Shown here piece after piece: positions 10,032-18,152 of a stretch of DNA of 64,000 nt; position 1 is the stretch's first letter, and the number at the start of each line of letters is the position of its first letter. This DNA comes from Leptotrichia sp. oral taxon 498. Its GTDB lineage: Bacteria > Fusobacteriota > Fusobacteriia > Fusobacteriales > Leptotrichiaceae. Position numbers and translations under genes: made by a program. The notes under the pieces are model-generated. The model saw nothing but the letters and a program-made list of their open reading frames with translations, was not told where the DNA came from and did no database searches. Where the stretch lies: positions 310,001 through 374,000 of the forward strand of contig NZ_CP016753.1 in NCBI RefSeq assembly GCF_002240055.1. Direction: 5' to 3'.

Positions 10032-10104
10032 AGATCGATAAAAAGATCTAAAACCTCAATTAACCCCCCCTTTTATGAGACCTCTTTTTCGAAAGAGGTC
10101 TTTT
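10032..10104 (+). ncRNA. Candidate small RNA (~73 nt) with an exposed C-tract
   Basis: The predicted transcript runs from about 10032 to the terminator T-run at 10104. It begins with a short hairpin (AGATC ... GATCT), followed by an unpaired stretch with seven consecutive C residues just before a perfect 10-bp terminator stem. A single-stranded C-run can pair with Shine-Dalgarno sequences, as known for several C-rich bacterial sRNAs. No homologue was recognised. The alternative is that this is merely an argS trailer and terminator; the well-spaced promoter makes an independent RNA the better reading. Confidence 0.4.
10078..10104 (+). terminator. Rho-independent terminator with UUCG loop
   Basis: AGACCTCTTT (10078-10087) pairs perfectly with AAAGAGGTCT (10092-10101) around a TTCG tetraloop, followed by a T-run. 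It would stop both argS read-through and the candidate sRNA. Confidence 0.85.
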
Positions 10105-10174
10105 ACTTTAATTAAGGGAACTAAATTTATTAACTAAAAAAATTTTTTAAATAAAAAAAGAAAAGAGGAAAAAA

Positions 10175-10462
10175 ATGGCTAAAAAAAATGAATTTTCTTA
10201 CAACAGAGATGACAATGATTCGACAAGAGCAAACAAACTGTTAAAAAGAGCGGTATTATTGTTTATAATTTCTGCAATTTTGGTTGCAATATCACATTTT
10301 TTCTTAATTAAGAAAAAAGAGGATTTGGTGTCAAAAACTCCTATTTTGAAAGAAAATAAGGAAAAATTGACAAAAGAGCTTGGTGAAATTAATGATCAAA
10401 TTAAGTATACTGAAGATGGAAATAAGAAAACACAAGAAATTATAAAAAAATATAACAAATAA
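10175..10462 (+). CDS. Small single-pass membrane protein with coiled-coil tail
   Basis: The 95-residue product has a charged N-terminus, one membrane helix (about residues 27-46, 'AVLLFIISAILVAISHFFLI') and a Lys/Glu-rich C-terminal segment likely to form a coiled coil. The ATG has an AGAGGAA site. The stop is 27 bases from the next gene, a membrane-anchored deacetylase with a similar anchor-plus-coil layout, so the two may work together at the envelope. No family name can be given. Confidence 0.65.
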   Translation: MAKKNEFSYNRDDNDSTRANKLLKRAVLLFIISAILVAISHFFLIKKKEDLVSKTPILKENKEKLTKELGEINDQIKYTEDGNKKTQEIIKKYNK

Positions 10463-10488
10463 AATAAATTAAATTGAGAGGTAAAAAA

Positions 10489-11349
10489 ATGAAAAAAGGA
10501 ATAGCAATAATTGGAATAATTGCTGCCTGTGCTGGATTTGCATACTCAGGTTGGCATATTTTAGGAACAACATCTAAATTAGTAAAAAATCATAGTTTGA
10601 ACAGCAACATTAAAAAATTAGAAAAAGAAAAAAGTAAAAAAGAAAAAGTTTTGGATGAATTGACTAAAAAGAATGAAGAACTTACAGCAAAATACGAACA
10701 AATGAAAAAAGATGGAAAAATAAAAATAGTTCATTTGACTTTCGACGACGGTCCTTCAAATAATACTGAGAAAATTTTGGAAATATTAAAAAGAAATAAC
10801 ATAAAAGCAACTTTTTTTGTGATAGGACATAACCAAAATAAATATAAGGAAATAATAGACGCAGGGCATGCAATAGGACTTCACAGTTATACACATGATT
10901 ACAAATATATTTATGCAAATGAACACAATTTCTTTGAAGATTTGTATAGATTACGGGATGCTGTAAAAGCTAAAACTGGAAAAGATGTTAGAATTACAAG
11001 ATTCCCTGGAGGTTCTAGCAATGCAATTGCATCAAAAGCCTTGAAACAACAAATTATCACTAGAATGGCAAGAGAAGGGTATATTTATCACGATTGGAAC
11101 TGTGATTCAACAGATGCTAGTGGAAATGGAGTACCTGTACAAAAATTAATTAAATATGGAATTTGTACTAATCACCCAGAAATTGATGTTTTGATGCACG
11201 ACACAAATGTTAAAGGAACAACTGTTCAAGCATTGCAAACTATTATTGATGGATATAGAAAAGCAGGATACAGTTTTGAAGTAATTACACCTAGCAGCAT
11301 GAAAATTCAGCATGTAAAACAACCTGAATTAAAAGATTTGAAAAAATAA
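10489..11349 (+). CDS. Membrane-anchored polysaccharide deacetylase (NodB/CE4 family)
   Basis: The ATG at 10489 is preferred because GAGAGG sits 8 bases upstream; an in-frame TTG at 10474 overlaps that site. The 286-residue product has an N-terminal membrane anchor (about residues 4-24), a coiled-coil spacer (about 35-75) and a NodB domain. Motif 1 is 'HLTFDDGPSNNT' with the catalytic and metal-binding Asp pair, motif 2 is 'HSYTH' with both metal His residues, and motif 3 is 'RFPGGSS'. 'VLMHDT' supplies the late His. The family removes acetyl groups from sugars such as peptidoglycan GlcNAc; the substrate here is inferred only from the location outside the membrane. Confidence 0.9.
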   Translation: MKKGIAIIGIIAACAGFAYSGWHILGTTSKLVKNHSLNSNIKKLEKEKSKKEKVLDELTKKNEELTAKYEQMKKDGKIKIVHLTFDDGPSNNTEKILEILKRNNIKATFFVIGHNQNKYKEIIDAGHAIGLHSYTHDYKYIYANEHNFFEDLYRLRDAVKAKTGKDVRITRFPGGSSNAIASKALKQQIITRMAREGYIYHDWNCDSTDASGNGVPVQKLIKYGICTNHPEIDVLMHDTNVKGTTVQALQTIIDGYRKAGYSFEVITPSSMKIQHVKQPELKDLKK

Positions 11350-11457
11350 TAATTAAAATTTTAAATAAAGATTATAGTTTTTTAATAGCTGTTCTTATTA
11401 AAAAATAGTTTTTATGATTTAATTAAGAGAAAACTAAGCTGTAAAACTGATAGCATA

Positions 11458-11466
11458 TGATATAAT
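11458..11466 (+). promoter_or_regulatory. Extended -10 element upstream of the rlpA-like gene
   Basis: TGATATAAT forms a TGn-extended consensus -10 about 35 bases before the start codon at 11501. No good -35 is seen, as is common for extended -10 promoters. Confidence 0.4.
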
Positions 11467-11500
11467 ATTAAAATAATAAAAATATAAAGGAGAGTTTTTA

Positions 11501-12007
11501 ATGAAAAAAATAATTACAATGCTATCAGTTTTGTCATTATCTATCTCATTAACAGCAAAAGAAAATACAATACAAAAGCAAGAAAATAATAGTCAAAATA
11601 TAATTTTTATAAGAAAAGAAATGATGAAAAAAGCCGACAGTTTAGATTTTAATGTTTCAAAAAGTGATAACAAATCAGTTATGACAATAAAAAAAGAAGA
11701 TTTAAATAACTTTACTAGCTATCAAAATGGAATGGCTTCTTTTTACAGCAAAAGCTTAAATGGAAGTAAAACTTCGAGTGGAGAACGACATAGATCGAGT
11801 GAAATGATGGCCGCTCATAAAAGTTTGCCATTTGGAACAAAAGTAAAAGTAACAAATTTGAACAACGGTAAATCTGTCATTGTGAGAATTAATGATAGAG
11901 GACCGTTTGTAAGAGGAAGAGTTATTGATTTAAGCTATGCTGCTTTCTCACAAATAGAAAGTCCTGGAAAAGGTGTAACAAAAGTGGAATTACAAGTATT
12001 AAAATAG
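11501..12007 (+). CDS. rlpA: RlpA-like secreted double-psi beta-barrel protein
   Basis: The 168-residue product starts with a signal peptide (MKKIITMLSVLSLSISLTAK) and ends in an RlpA-type double-psi beta-barrel: 'GMASFYSKSLNGSKTSSGE', 'MMAAHKSLPFGTKVKVTNL' and 'VRINDRGPFVRGRVIDLS'. These carry the conserved active-site Asp and flanking residues of septal lytic transglycosylases that cleave naked peptidoglycan glycans. The SPOR domain of the E. coli protein is absent. A good AAAGGAGAG site precedes the ATG. The preceding gene is a putative cell-wall deacetylase, which fits a wall-remodelling neighbourhood. Confidence 0.88.
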   Translation: MKKIITMLSVLSLSISLTAKENTIQKQENNSQNIIFIRKEMMKKADSLDFNVSKSDNKSVMTIKKEDLNNFTSYQNGMASFYSKSLNGSKTSSGERHRSSEMMAAHKSLPFGTKVKVTNLNNGKSVIVRINDRGPFVRGRVIDLSYAAFSQIESPGKGVTKVELQVLK

Positions 12008-12067
12008 AAAAATATGCAAAATTTGAATAAAATAAAAAAACTGAAAAATTAGAAAGGTGGAAAAATA

Positions 12068-12778
12068 GTGTTACAAGGAAAAATAGCATTAATTACAGGT
12101 GGTTCAAGAGGAATCGGGAAAGAAATCGCACTAAAATATGCCCAAAATGGTGCGACAGTTATCTCAGGAGATTTAATTGATCCAGATTATAGTCACGAAA
12201 ATATCTCTCATATAAAATTAAATGTAACAGATAGAGAAAATATCAAAGAAGTTGCAAAAGAATTAAAAGAAAAATACGGGAGATTGGATATTTTGGTAAA
12301 TAACGCTGGAATTACAAGAGATTCGTTACTTCAAAGAATGAAAGAGGCAGATTGGGATTTAGTTGTTGACATCAATTTAAAAGGTGTTTACAACGTGATG
12401 CAAGGATTTGTTTCACTACTTTTAAAAAGTAAAGCGTCAAGTGTTATAAATATGGCTTCTGTAGTTGGAATTGATGGAAATACGGGGCAAACTAATTATG
12501 CTGCAACAAAAGGTGGAGTTATAGCGATGGCTAAAACTTGGGCTAAAGAATTTGGAAGAAAAAATTTGAGAGCAAATGCAATTGCGCCTGGATTTATTAA
12601 AACAGATATGACACATGTTTTACCTGAAAAAATTGTAGAAACTGTTTTAGCTAACACTCCGTTAAGAAAAATGGGAGATGCTCAAGATGTGGCAAATGCA
12701 GCGTTGTTCTTAGCAAGTGATGCTTCTAAGTTCATAACAGGACAAGTTTTAAGAATTGACGGAGGTTTAAATTTATAA
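12068..12778 (+). CDS. fabG: 3-oxoacyl-ACP reductase (short-chain dehydrogenase)
   Basis: This 236-residue SDR protein begins at GTG 12068, with AAAGGTGG 7 bases upstream. The NADP-binding glycine motif 'TGGSRGIGK' (about residues 10-18), the 'NNAGIT' motif and the Ser-Tyr-Lys active site ('NMASVVG ... NYAATKGG') are all present. The C-terminal 'DASKFITGQVLRIDGGLNL' is typical of FabG, which reduces 3-oxoacyl-ACP in fatty acid elongation. Other SDR substrates cannot be excluded because no other fab genes are nearby. Confidence 0.9.
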   Translation: MLQGKIALITGGSRGIGKEIALKYAQNGATVISGDLIDPDYSHENISHIKLNVTDRENIKEVAKELKEKYGRLDILVNNAGITRDSLLQRMKEADWDLVVDINLKGVYNVMQGFVSLLLKSKASSVINMASVVGIDGNTGQTNYAATKGGVIAMAKTWAKEFGRKNLRANAIAPGFIKTDMTHVLPEKIVETVLANTPLRKMGDAQDVANAALFLASDASKFITGQVLRIDGGLNL

Positions 12779-12796
12779 TTTTATAAATTTCAAATT

Positions 12797-13414
12797 ATGT
12801 CAAAAGTATATGCTTATTATTTAGTAAATAGTGATACAAGCGGAATTTTAGAAAATTGGGAGAAATGTCAAAAGGTCATTTCAAAGCAAAATGCGAGATA
12901 CAAGTCTTTTAATAATATTAAAGAAGCACAGGAATGGCTAAATGCTGGAGCAAAATATGAAAAAAAAGAAAAAAAGAAAATTTCCCAAAACGACATAGAT
13001 TGCTCGGCAATTTATTTTGATGCCGGGACAGGAAGAGGAAAGGGCGTCGAAGTGAGACTTACTGATTATAAGGGAAGTCCACTATTGTATAAAATTTTGC
13101 CTAAAGAAAAGATTAACGAACATGGGAATTATTATGTTGCAAAACATAGAACAAATAATTATGGAGAATTAGTTGGTCTCTATGCAGCATTAGTCTATGC
13201 AAAAAAATATGAAATAAAGAAAATTTTTGGAGATAGCTTGCTTGTACTTAATTATTGGTCCAAAGGACATTATAACGCAAGCAATCTTGAATTTGAAACA
13301 ATAAAATTAATAAAAAAAGTTACTCTGATGAGGGAAAAATTTGAAAATCAAAATGGAATTATTGAGAAAATCTCAGGAGATATAAATCCTGCAGATTTGG
13401 GATTTCATAAATGA
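12797..13414 (+). CDS. rnhA: Ribonuclease H with N-terminal viroplasmin-like domain
   Basis: The first ~50 residues match the viroplasmin/RNase H1 hybrid-binding fold ('YAYYLVNSDTSGILENWEKC', 'ARYKSFNNIKEAQEWL'). The C-terminal ~130 residues form an RNase H domain with all four expected acidic residues: Asp in 'YFDAGTG', Glu in 'NNYGELVGL', Asp in 'FGDSLLVLNY' and Asp in 'NPADLG'. The enzyme should cut RNA in RNA-DNA hybrids. It follows fabG by 18 bases, without an obvious ribosome site, so translation is probably coupled. Confidence 0.88.
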   Translation: MSKVYAYYLVNSDTSGILENWEKCQKVISKQNARYKSFNNIKEAQEWLNAGAKYEKKEKKKISQNDIDCSAIYFDAGTGRGKGVEVRLTDYKGSPLLYKILPKEKINEHGNYYVAKHRTNNYGELVGLYAALVYAKKYEIKKIFGDSLLVLNYWSKGHYNASNLEFETIKLIKKVTLMREKFENQNGIIEKISGDINPADLGFHK

Positions 13415-13451
13415 TAATATTGATACAAAACAAAAAAGGAGAGTATTTTTT

Positions 13452-14015
13452 ATGAAAAAAATATTTATTATAGTTATGTTATTCGCTATTTGTGTCATTG
13501 GAATTTCTGCAACAAAAGATAAAAAATTAAAGATTCCTAAGGCAAAAGCAGCGAAAACAAAAACACAAAAATTAAAAACGGCTGATAAAAATTATGAAGG
13601 TGAATATTTTAGAGCTACAAATACATTTATTTACACAAAGGATAATTTAATTTTTCCAAATAAAGTTACATCGTATACTGTAAAAGATGAAAGTGGATTA
13701 CTTGATGGAATTTATAATTTTGCAGCCGAAAAATATGGAGTAACTGATTCCGATTTGATTGGATTAAAAGTTTCTGGAACAATATCTAAAAAGGATAAAG
13801 TTATAACAATTAAAAAAATTACAAATTACCAAATTCCTAGAAGCAGAATATTAGGCGAAGAAACAGTTGAAACTGATAGTGATGCTGAAACAGTTAACAC
13901 AAATGATGATGCTACTGCTACTGATACAAATTCCAATGAAACAGAAGGAACTAATAGTAGCATATTTCAAGCAAACCCTGGCAATGATAGTCTTTTACAA
14001 AATGAAGGAAACTAG
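13452..14015 (+). CDS. Secreted protein of unknown function
   Basis: The 187-residue product begins with a signal peptide (MKKIFIIVMLFAICVIGISA) and continues with a Lys/Ala/Thr-rich linker, a compact central part (about residues 45-135, 'YFRATNTFIYTKDNLIFPN') and an acidic Asp/Thr/Asn-rich tail. AAAGGAGAG precedes the ATG. A strong terminator follows 12 bases after the stop. No family is recognised. Confidence 0.65.
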   Translation: MKKIFIIVMLFAICVIGISATKDKKLKIPKAKAAKTKTQKLKTADKNYEGEYFRATNTFIYTKDNLIFPNKVTSYTVKDESGLLDGIYNFAAEKYGVTDSDLIGLKVSGTISKKDKVITIKKITNYQIPRSRILGEETVETDSDAETVNTNDDATATDTNSNETEGTNSSIFQANPGNDSLLQNEGN

Positions 14016-14026
14016 ATATTTATTAA

Positions 14027-14066
14027 AAATTAATTCTTGTAATTCAAGACAAGAATTAATTTTTTT
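14027..14066 (+). terminator. Rho-independent terminator after the secreted protein gene
   Basis: ATTAATTCTTGT (14029-14040) pairs with ACAAGAATTAAT (14049-14060) and is followed by a run of T. It ends the plus-strand cluster. Confidence 0.85.
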
Positions 14067-14068
14067 AT

Positions 14069-14098
14069 AAAAAACTGCACTAAAAATCTTTAGCGCAG
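14069..14098 (-). terminator. Rho-independent terminator after rho
   Basis: On the minus strand CTGCGCTAAA pairs with TTTAGTGCAG (one G.U pair) around a 4-base loop, followed by six T. It lies 12 bases beyond the rho stop, back to back with the plus-strand terminator. Confidence 0.8.
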
Positions 14099-14109
14099 CA
14101 TAAATTTTT

Positions 14110-15561
14110 TTATTTTTTCAATACCAAATTTTCAAGCAATTCATCGTTATTTTTGTATAATTTTGTCAATTCGATTAATTTTTTCATTCCTTCAACTTCA
14201 GACATCCCACTAAGCTCTCTTCTAAGAGCCCAAATTTTTTCCAAATTTTTTTTAGGGATTAATAGTTCTTCTCTTCTTGTTCCACTTTTTAGCACATCTA
14301 TTGCTGGAAAAATTCTAAGTTGCTCAAGAGTTCGACTCAAAATAATTTCCATATTTCCAGTACCTTTAAATTCTTCAAAAATAACTTCGTCCATTCTGCT
14401 TCCAGTTTCAATAAGTGCAGTTGCGATAATTGTAAGACTTCCACCATTTTTAATATTTCTTGCAGCTCCTAAAAATCTTTTTGGATAATAAAGTGCATTT
14501 GGGTCAATTCCACCTGAAATCAATTTTCCACTTGATGGAATTGTGATGTTGTAAGATCTTGCAAGCCGTGTCAAGCTATCCATTAAAATTAAGATGTCTT
14601 TTCCCCGCTCAACTTCCCTTTTTGCCATTTCTAGCACATTTTCAGTAACTTGCGTGTGGATTCTCGGATCTTCGTCAAATGTCGCTGAATAAACTTCGGC
14701 TTCTTTCACATTTTCTTTTATATCTGTAACTTCTTCTGGCCGCTCGTCAATTAATAAAATCCAAACGTCAATTTCAGGATTATATTTTATAATATCATTT
14801 GCAAGTGTTGATAAAAGTACAGTTTTTCCAGCTTTTGGCGGAGCTACGATAAGTCCTCTCTGTCCTTTTCCAATTGGAGAAATTAAATCGATTATTCTTG
14901 AAGAAACTTCACCTGAGCCAAGATTTAATTTTTCATCAGGATAAGATGGGATCAAATCGTCAAAAAATGGTCTTTCTAGTGATTTTTCAGGCAAATCTCC
15001 GTTTACCAGAAGCACTTTTAAAATTCCGTAATTTTTTTCTGTTCCAATCGGTATTCTAAGCTCTCCAAACACAATATCTTCATTTCTCAAATAAAATCTT
15101 TTAATTTGGGAAATTGAAACATAGACATCAGGTCCAACAGAAGTATTTCGTAAAAATCCATAAGTTGAACCATTCATAATATCAAGTTTTCCAAAACCGT
15201 AAGTTTTTCCTTTTTCTTCGCCTTTTTTTATAAGAATAGCATTTATCAAGTCAGATTTTGCCATCCCAGAAAATCCTTCAATTTTATATTCTTTTGCCAT
15301 TTTTTTCAAAGTGGTAACATTTTTTGAAAGAATATCTTTTATCATCTCTTCTTCCTGATGTTTTTCTTGAAAATTCTTCTCCTGTGAAAATTTTTCTAAA
15401 TTTTTAGATTCTTTTTGATTTTCTTCAGTATTGCCAACTTTTTCTATTTTTTCAGCTTCACTTTTTTTAATTAAATTTTCTTCTTTTAAAGTCATTTCTG
15501 TTTCACCAATTTCCTGTTCAACTATTTTTTTTGGTCTTCCTCTTTTCTTTTTTTCTTCCAT
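14110..15561 (-). CDS. rho: Transcription termination factor Rho
   Basis: The start is taken as ATG 15561, whose A is the last base of the miaB stop (TAATG) behind a GGTGGAAG site; a longer frame starting at 15594 would lie inside miaB. The product has 483 residues. A Lys/Glu-rich extension (about 1-85) precedes the Rho_N helix domain ('TLKKMAKEYKIEGFSGMAKS'), the cold-shock RNA-binding domain ('YGFLRNTSVGPDVYVS') and the hexameric ATPase with Walker A 'GLIVAPPKAGKT', Walker B 'DVWILLIDERPEEVTD' and the Q-loop region 'LMDSLTRLARSYN'. The low-complexity N-terminal insertion is longer than in E. coli Rho (419 aa). Confidence 0.95.
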   Translation of the reverse strand: MEEKKKRGRPKKIVEQEIGETEMTLKEENLIKKSEAEKIEKVGNTEENQKESKNLEKFSQEKNFQEKHQEEEMIKDILSKNVTTLKKMAKEYKIEGFSGMAKSDLINAILIKKGEEKGKTYGFGKLDIMNGSTYGFLRNTSVGPDVYVSISQIKRFYLRNEDIVFGELRIPIGTEKNYGILKVLLVNGDLPEKSLERPFFDDLIPSYPDEKLNLGSGEVSSRIIDLISPIGKGQRGLIVAPPKAGKTVLLSTLANDIIKYNPEIDVWILLIDERPEEVTDIKENVKEAEVYSATFDEDPRIHTQVTENVLEMAKREVERGKDILILMDSLTRLARSYNITIPSSGKLISGGIDPNALYYPKRFLGAARNIKNGGSLTIIATALIETGSRMDEVIFEEFKGTGNMEIILSRTLEQLRIFPAIDVLKSGTRREELLIPKKNLEKIWALRRELSGMSEVEGMKKLIELTKLYKNNDELLENLVLKK

Positions 15562-16889
15562 TATTCTTCCACCAACTCTCCGTATAATGTCCAAGTTTTT
15601 GCATCATTAATTTTAATATTTACAAATTTACCTTTTAAATTTTTTCCATTATTTTTAAATAAAACAACTTTATGAGTTGAAGTTCTTCCAGTTAGCATTT
15701 CAGGATTTTTTCGACTAGGTCCTTCAACCAAAACTTTTATCGTTTGTCCCAAATATTTTTGACTTTCTTCTCTAGCTTTCATATTTTGAAGTCTAATAAG
15801 TTTTTGCAATCTTTCATTTTTAACTTTTTCATCAACTTGATTTTCCATTGTAGCCGCCGGAGTTCCAGTTCTTTTAGAATACATAAACATATATGCATTT
15901 TCAAATCCAACTTCATTTACAACATCCATTGTATCTTGAAAATCTTCATCAGTTTCTCCAGGAAATCCAACGATAATATCTGTTGTCAAACCAATATCAG
16001 GTATTTTCTCTTTAATTTTTTTTGCAAGTTTTATATATTCTTCTTTTGTGTAACCACGATTCATCGCATCTAAAATCTTTGTTGAACCAGATTGAAGTGG
16101 CAGATGTAACATTCTAGCTATTTTAGAATTTTTTGCTATTGCATCAATCACATCATCACTAAAGTCTTTTGGATGTGGCGACACATATTTTATCCAGAAA
16201 TCTCCTTCAACTGCGGCACTTTTCTTTAGCAATTCAGCAAAATTATCACTTTTATCAGCCAAATCACTTCCATAAGAATTTACATTCTGCCCCAAAAACA
16301 ATATTTCTTTATAACCTTTTTTCGTATATTGCTCAACATCTCTTACAACTTCATTAATTGGCACAGAACGCTCCATTCCACGCACATACGGAACTATACA
16401 AAAAGTACAGTAATTATTACATCCATAGGTTATTGAAATTGATGCAACTATGTCATCTCCAAAATCAGCGTCAACTCTGGTAGGAAGTTCGTCTTCATCG
16501 TCAACCATAACTATATGAGTTTCTTCACCTTTTTCAATTCTTTCAATAATATCAGGAATTCTTCCAATATTCTGATTTCCCAAAACCAAATCGACATAAG
16601 GTGTTCTTTTTATAAATTCATCTCTCACTTCTTGTGCAAGACACCCTGTAACACCGATTATCATATTTCCAGATTTTTCTTCTTTAATTCTTTTCAAATC
16701 CCCTAATTTCCCATAAACTTTTGTTGCAGCACCTTCTCTTACCGTACAAGTATTAAGAAATACCAAATCTGAATCTTCAATATCCTCAGTCATTTCATAA
16801 CCCATTTTTTTTAACATCTGCGTCATTTTCGCACTTTCATTTACATTCATTTGACATCCGTATGTTATTACAGTTGCTCTTTTTTCCAC
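15561..16889 (-). CDS. miaB: tRNA-2-methylthio-N6-dimethylallyladenosine synthase MiaB
   Basis: This radical-SAM methylthiotransferase modifies A37 of tRNAs that read UNN codons. GTG 16889 is chosen as start because AAGGAGG lies 5 bases before it; an in-frame ATG 60 bases further up lacks a site. The 442-residue product has the UPF0004 domain with three cluster Cys ('TYGCQMNVNES', 'NTCTVREGA', 'VTGCLAQE'), the radical SAM motif CxxxCxxC in 'YGCNNYCTFCIVPYVRG', and a C-terminal TRAM domain. Its stop overlaps the rho start by one base. Confidence 0.95.
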   Translation of the reverse strand: MEKRATVITYGCQMNVNESAKMTQMLKKMGYEMTEDIEDSDLVFLNTCTVREGAATKVYGKLGDLKRIKEEKSGNMIIGVTGCLAQEVRDEFIKRTPYVDLVLGNQNIGRIPDIIERIEKGEETHIVMVDDEDELPTRVDADFGDDIVASISITYGCNNYCTFCIVPYVRGMERSVPINEVVRDVEQYTKKGYKEILFLGQNVNSYGSDLADKSDNFAELLKKSAAVEGDFWIKYVSPHPKDFSDDVIDAIAKNSKIARMLHLPLQSGSTKILDAMNRGYTKEEYIKLAKKIKEKIPDIGLTTDIIVGFPGETDEDFQDTMDVVNEVGFENAYMFMYSKRTGTPAATMENQVDEKVKNERLQKLIRLQNMKAREESQKYLGQTIKVLVEGPSRKNPEMLTGRTSTHKVVLFKNNGKNLKGKFVNIKINDAKTWTLYGELVEE

Positions 16890-17177
16890 TTTTTCCTCCT
16901 TCAAAATTCCTTTTAGCACTAAAAAATAAATGCCAAATTTTTTATTCAATTTTTCTAATTTATTTTTTTTTTGTGATTTACATATTTTGATATGCTCTTC
17001 AATTTGAAAATTGCTTTTAAAATAATATTGACCTAAATAGTTATAACATAATTAATTAATTTTTTCAAGTTAGTAATTAATTTCAGATGAAATAAAATAT
17101 CCATCTTTCTCTTCAAGAGTTATTAATCCTTTTCTTATCTAAACTTGAATTATACTATTTTTATATTCTAGTGTATT

Positions 17178-17567
17178 CTATAAACCATTTATTTCAATTT
17201 CAAGATAACTATTTATATCTCTCGGCATTTCTAAAAACTTCTTTTTTCCTAATAAAGCTTTTGTAAATTCTTCTATTGTACAACTCCAATCATCATAGTC
17301 TCCAAACCAATCTATAAAATCTACTTTATTTTTATACATATAGTAATCCATTGTTTCCGTTCCTGCTTCATAACAAGTTAAAATACCTTTTTCTAATTTG
17401 TCTATAATTTTGAGTGATTCATTTATACCTTTATCTGAAATTATAAACAATAATCTTCCTAAATATATCGAATATCCTATATTATATTTTTTCGCATCTA
17501 CTATAGCACCTGAATTCATATACATTTTCCCAACAGGGTCTAATTCATAACAAAATTTCATTTTCAT
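17178..17567 (-). CDS. Small cytosolic protein, putative immunity protein
   Basis: The 129-residue product has no signal peptide and a mixed alpha/beta look with many Tyr, Asp and Trp ('DFIDWFGDYDDWSCTIEEF'), typical of immunity proteins in polymorphic toxin loci. A good AAGGAGG site precedes the ATG. It lies at the downstream end of an array of toxin tips and small orphan genes, which is the main reason for the immunity guess. No family name can be given. Confidence 0.5.
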   Translation of the reverse strand: MKMKFCYELDPVGKMYMNSGAIVDAKKYNIGYSIYLGRLLFIISDKGINESLKIIDKLEKGILTCYEAGTETMDYYMYKNKVDFIDWFGDYDDWSCTIEEFTKALLGKKKFLEMPRDINSYLEIEINGL

Positions 17568-17651
17568 TTTATACCTCCTTCATAAATAGGCTATCCTAAT
17601 GTATGATTATGATTGGTATATCCTTGTATTTGTATTCTTAACTCTAATTTT

Positions 17652-17867
17652 TTAAATATATATCATAATTTTTTCTTTATATTCCTTTAATTCTTCTTCT
17701 GTCATTTTATTTAGTATTTTTAACTTAGAAAATTCATTAACAAAATATTTAAATAAAAATCTATCTTTCATATTTAATATTTCTATCAAACGATTTTTGT
17801 CTTGTTCTTCGCAATATTTTTCTATAAATTTTCTTAATATTGCATATTCTTCTATCCAACCTTTCAT
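17652..17867 (-). CDS. Small helical protein next to a toxin tip, putative immunity protein
   Basis: The 71-residue product is charged, helical and cytosolic (begins MKGWIEEYAILRKFIEKYCE). Its ATG lies 4 bases after the stop of the toxin-tip fragment at 17872-18120, with AAGAGG inside that fragment's last codons. Tight toxin-immunity spacing of this kind is usual in contact-dependent inhibition loci. Function is inferred only from this arrangement. Confidence 0.5.
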   Translation of the reverse strand: MKGWIEEYAILRKFIEKYCEEQDKNRLIEILNMKDRFLFKYFVNEFSKLKILNKMTEEELKEYKEKIMIYI

Positions 17868-17871
17868 AATG

Positions 17872-18120
17872 TTACCTCTTTTCTCTTAATATTAAATCTA
17901 TTCTTGGATTTGGTAAAATATCCAATTTATCATATTTTATATCCATTTTATCAACAGGAAGCAATTGAAAAGCACCACCTTGACCATGTTCGGGATACGA
18001 CATAGTAAACGGTTCCAACTCTTTTCCGGTATCTCCCTTAGTATACTGAATTAATTCCTGATTAGATTTTTCGTTTATGAAGGCTGTACTGTGATATATC
18101 TTGTTAGAAACTTTCTTGTG
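17872..18120 (-). pseudogene. Orphan C-terminal toxin tip (fragment of a large secreted toxin)
   Basis: An open frame of 82 codons has no start codon near its beginning and is preceded by an in-frame TAA (18121-18123). It reads 'KVSNKIYHSTAFINEKSNQ', 'EPFTMSYPEHGQGGAFQLLP' and ends 'RIDLILREKR'. The look is that of the C-terminal domain of a filamentous-adhesin or CDI toxin, and the 71-aa gene follows within 4 bases. The body of the toxin is absent, so this is probably a displaced, silent tip kept with its immunity gene. The toxin class is not recognised. Confidence 0.5.
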
Positions 18121-18152
18121 TTAAGCTACCTGTCGTAAAAATATATTTTTGT

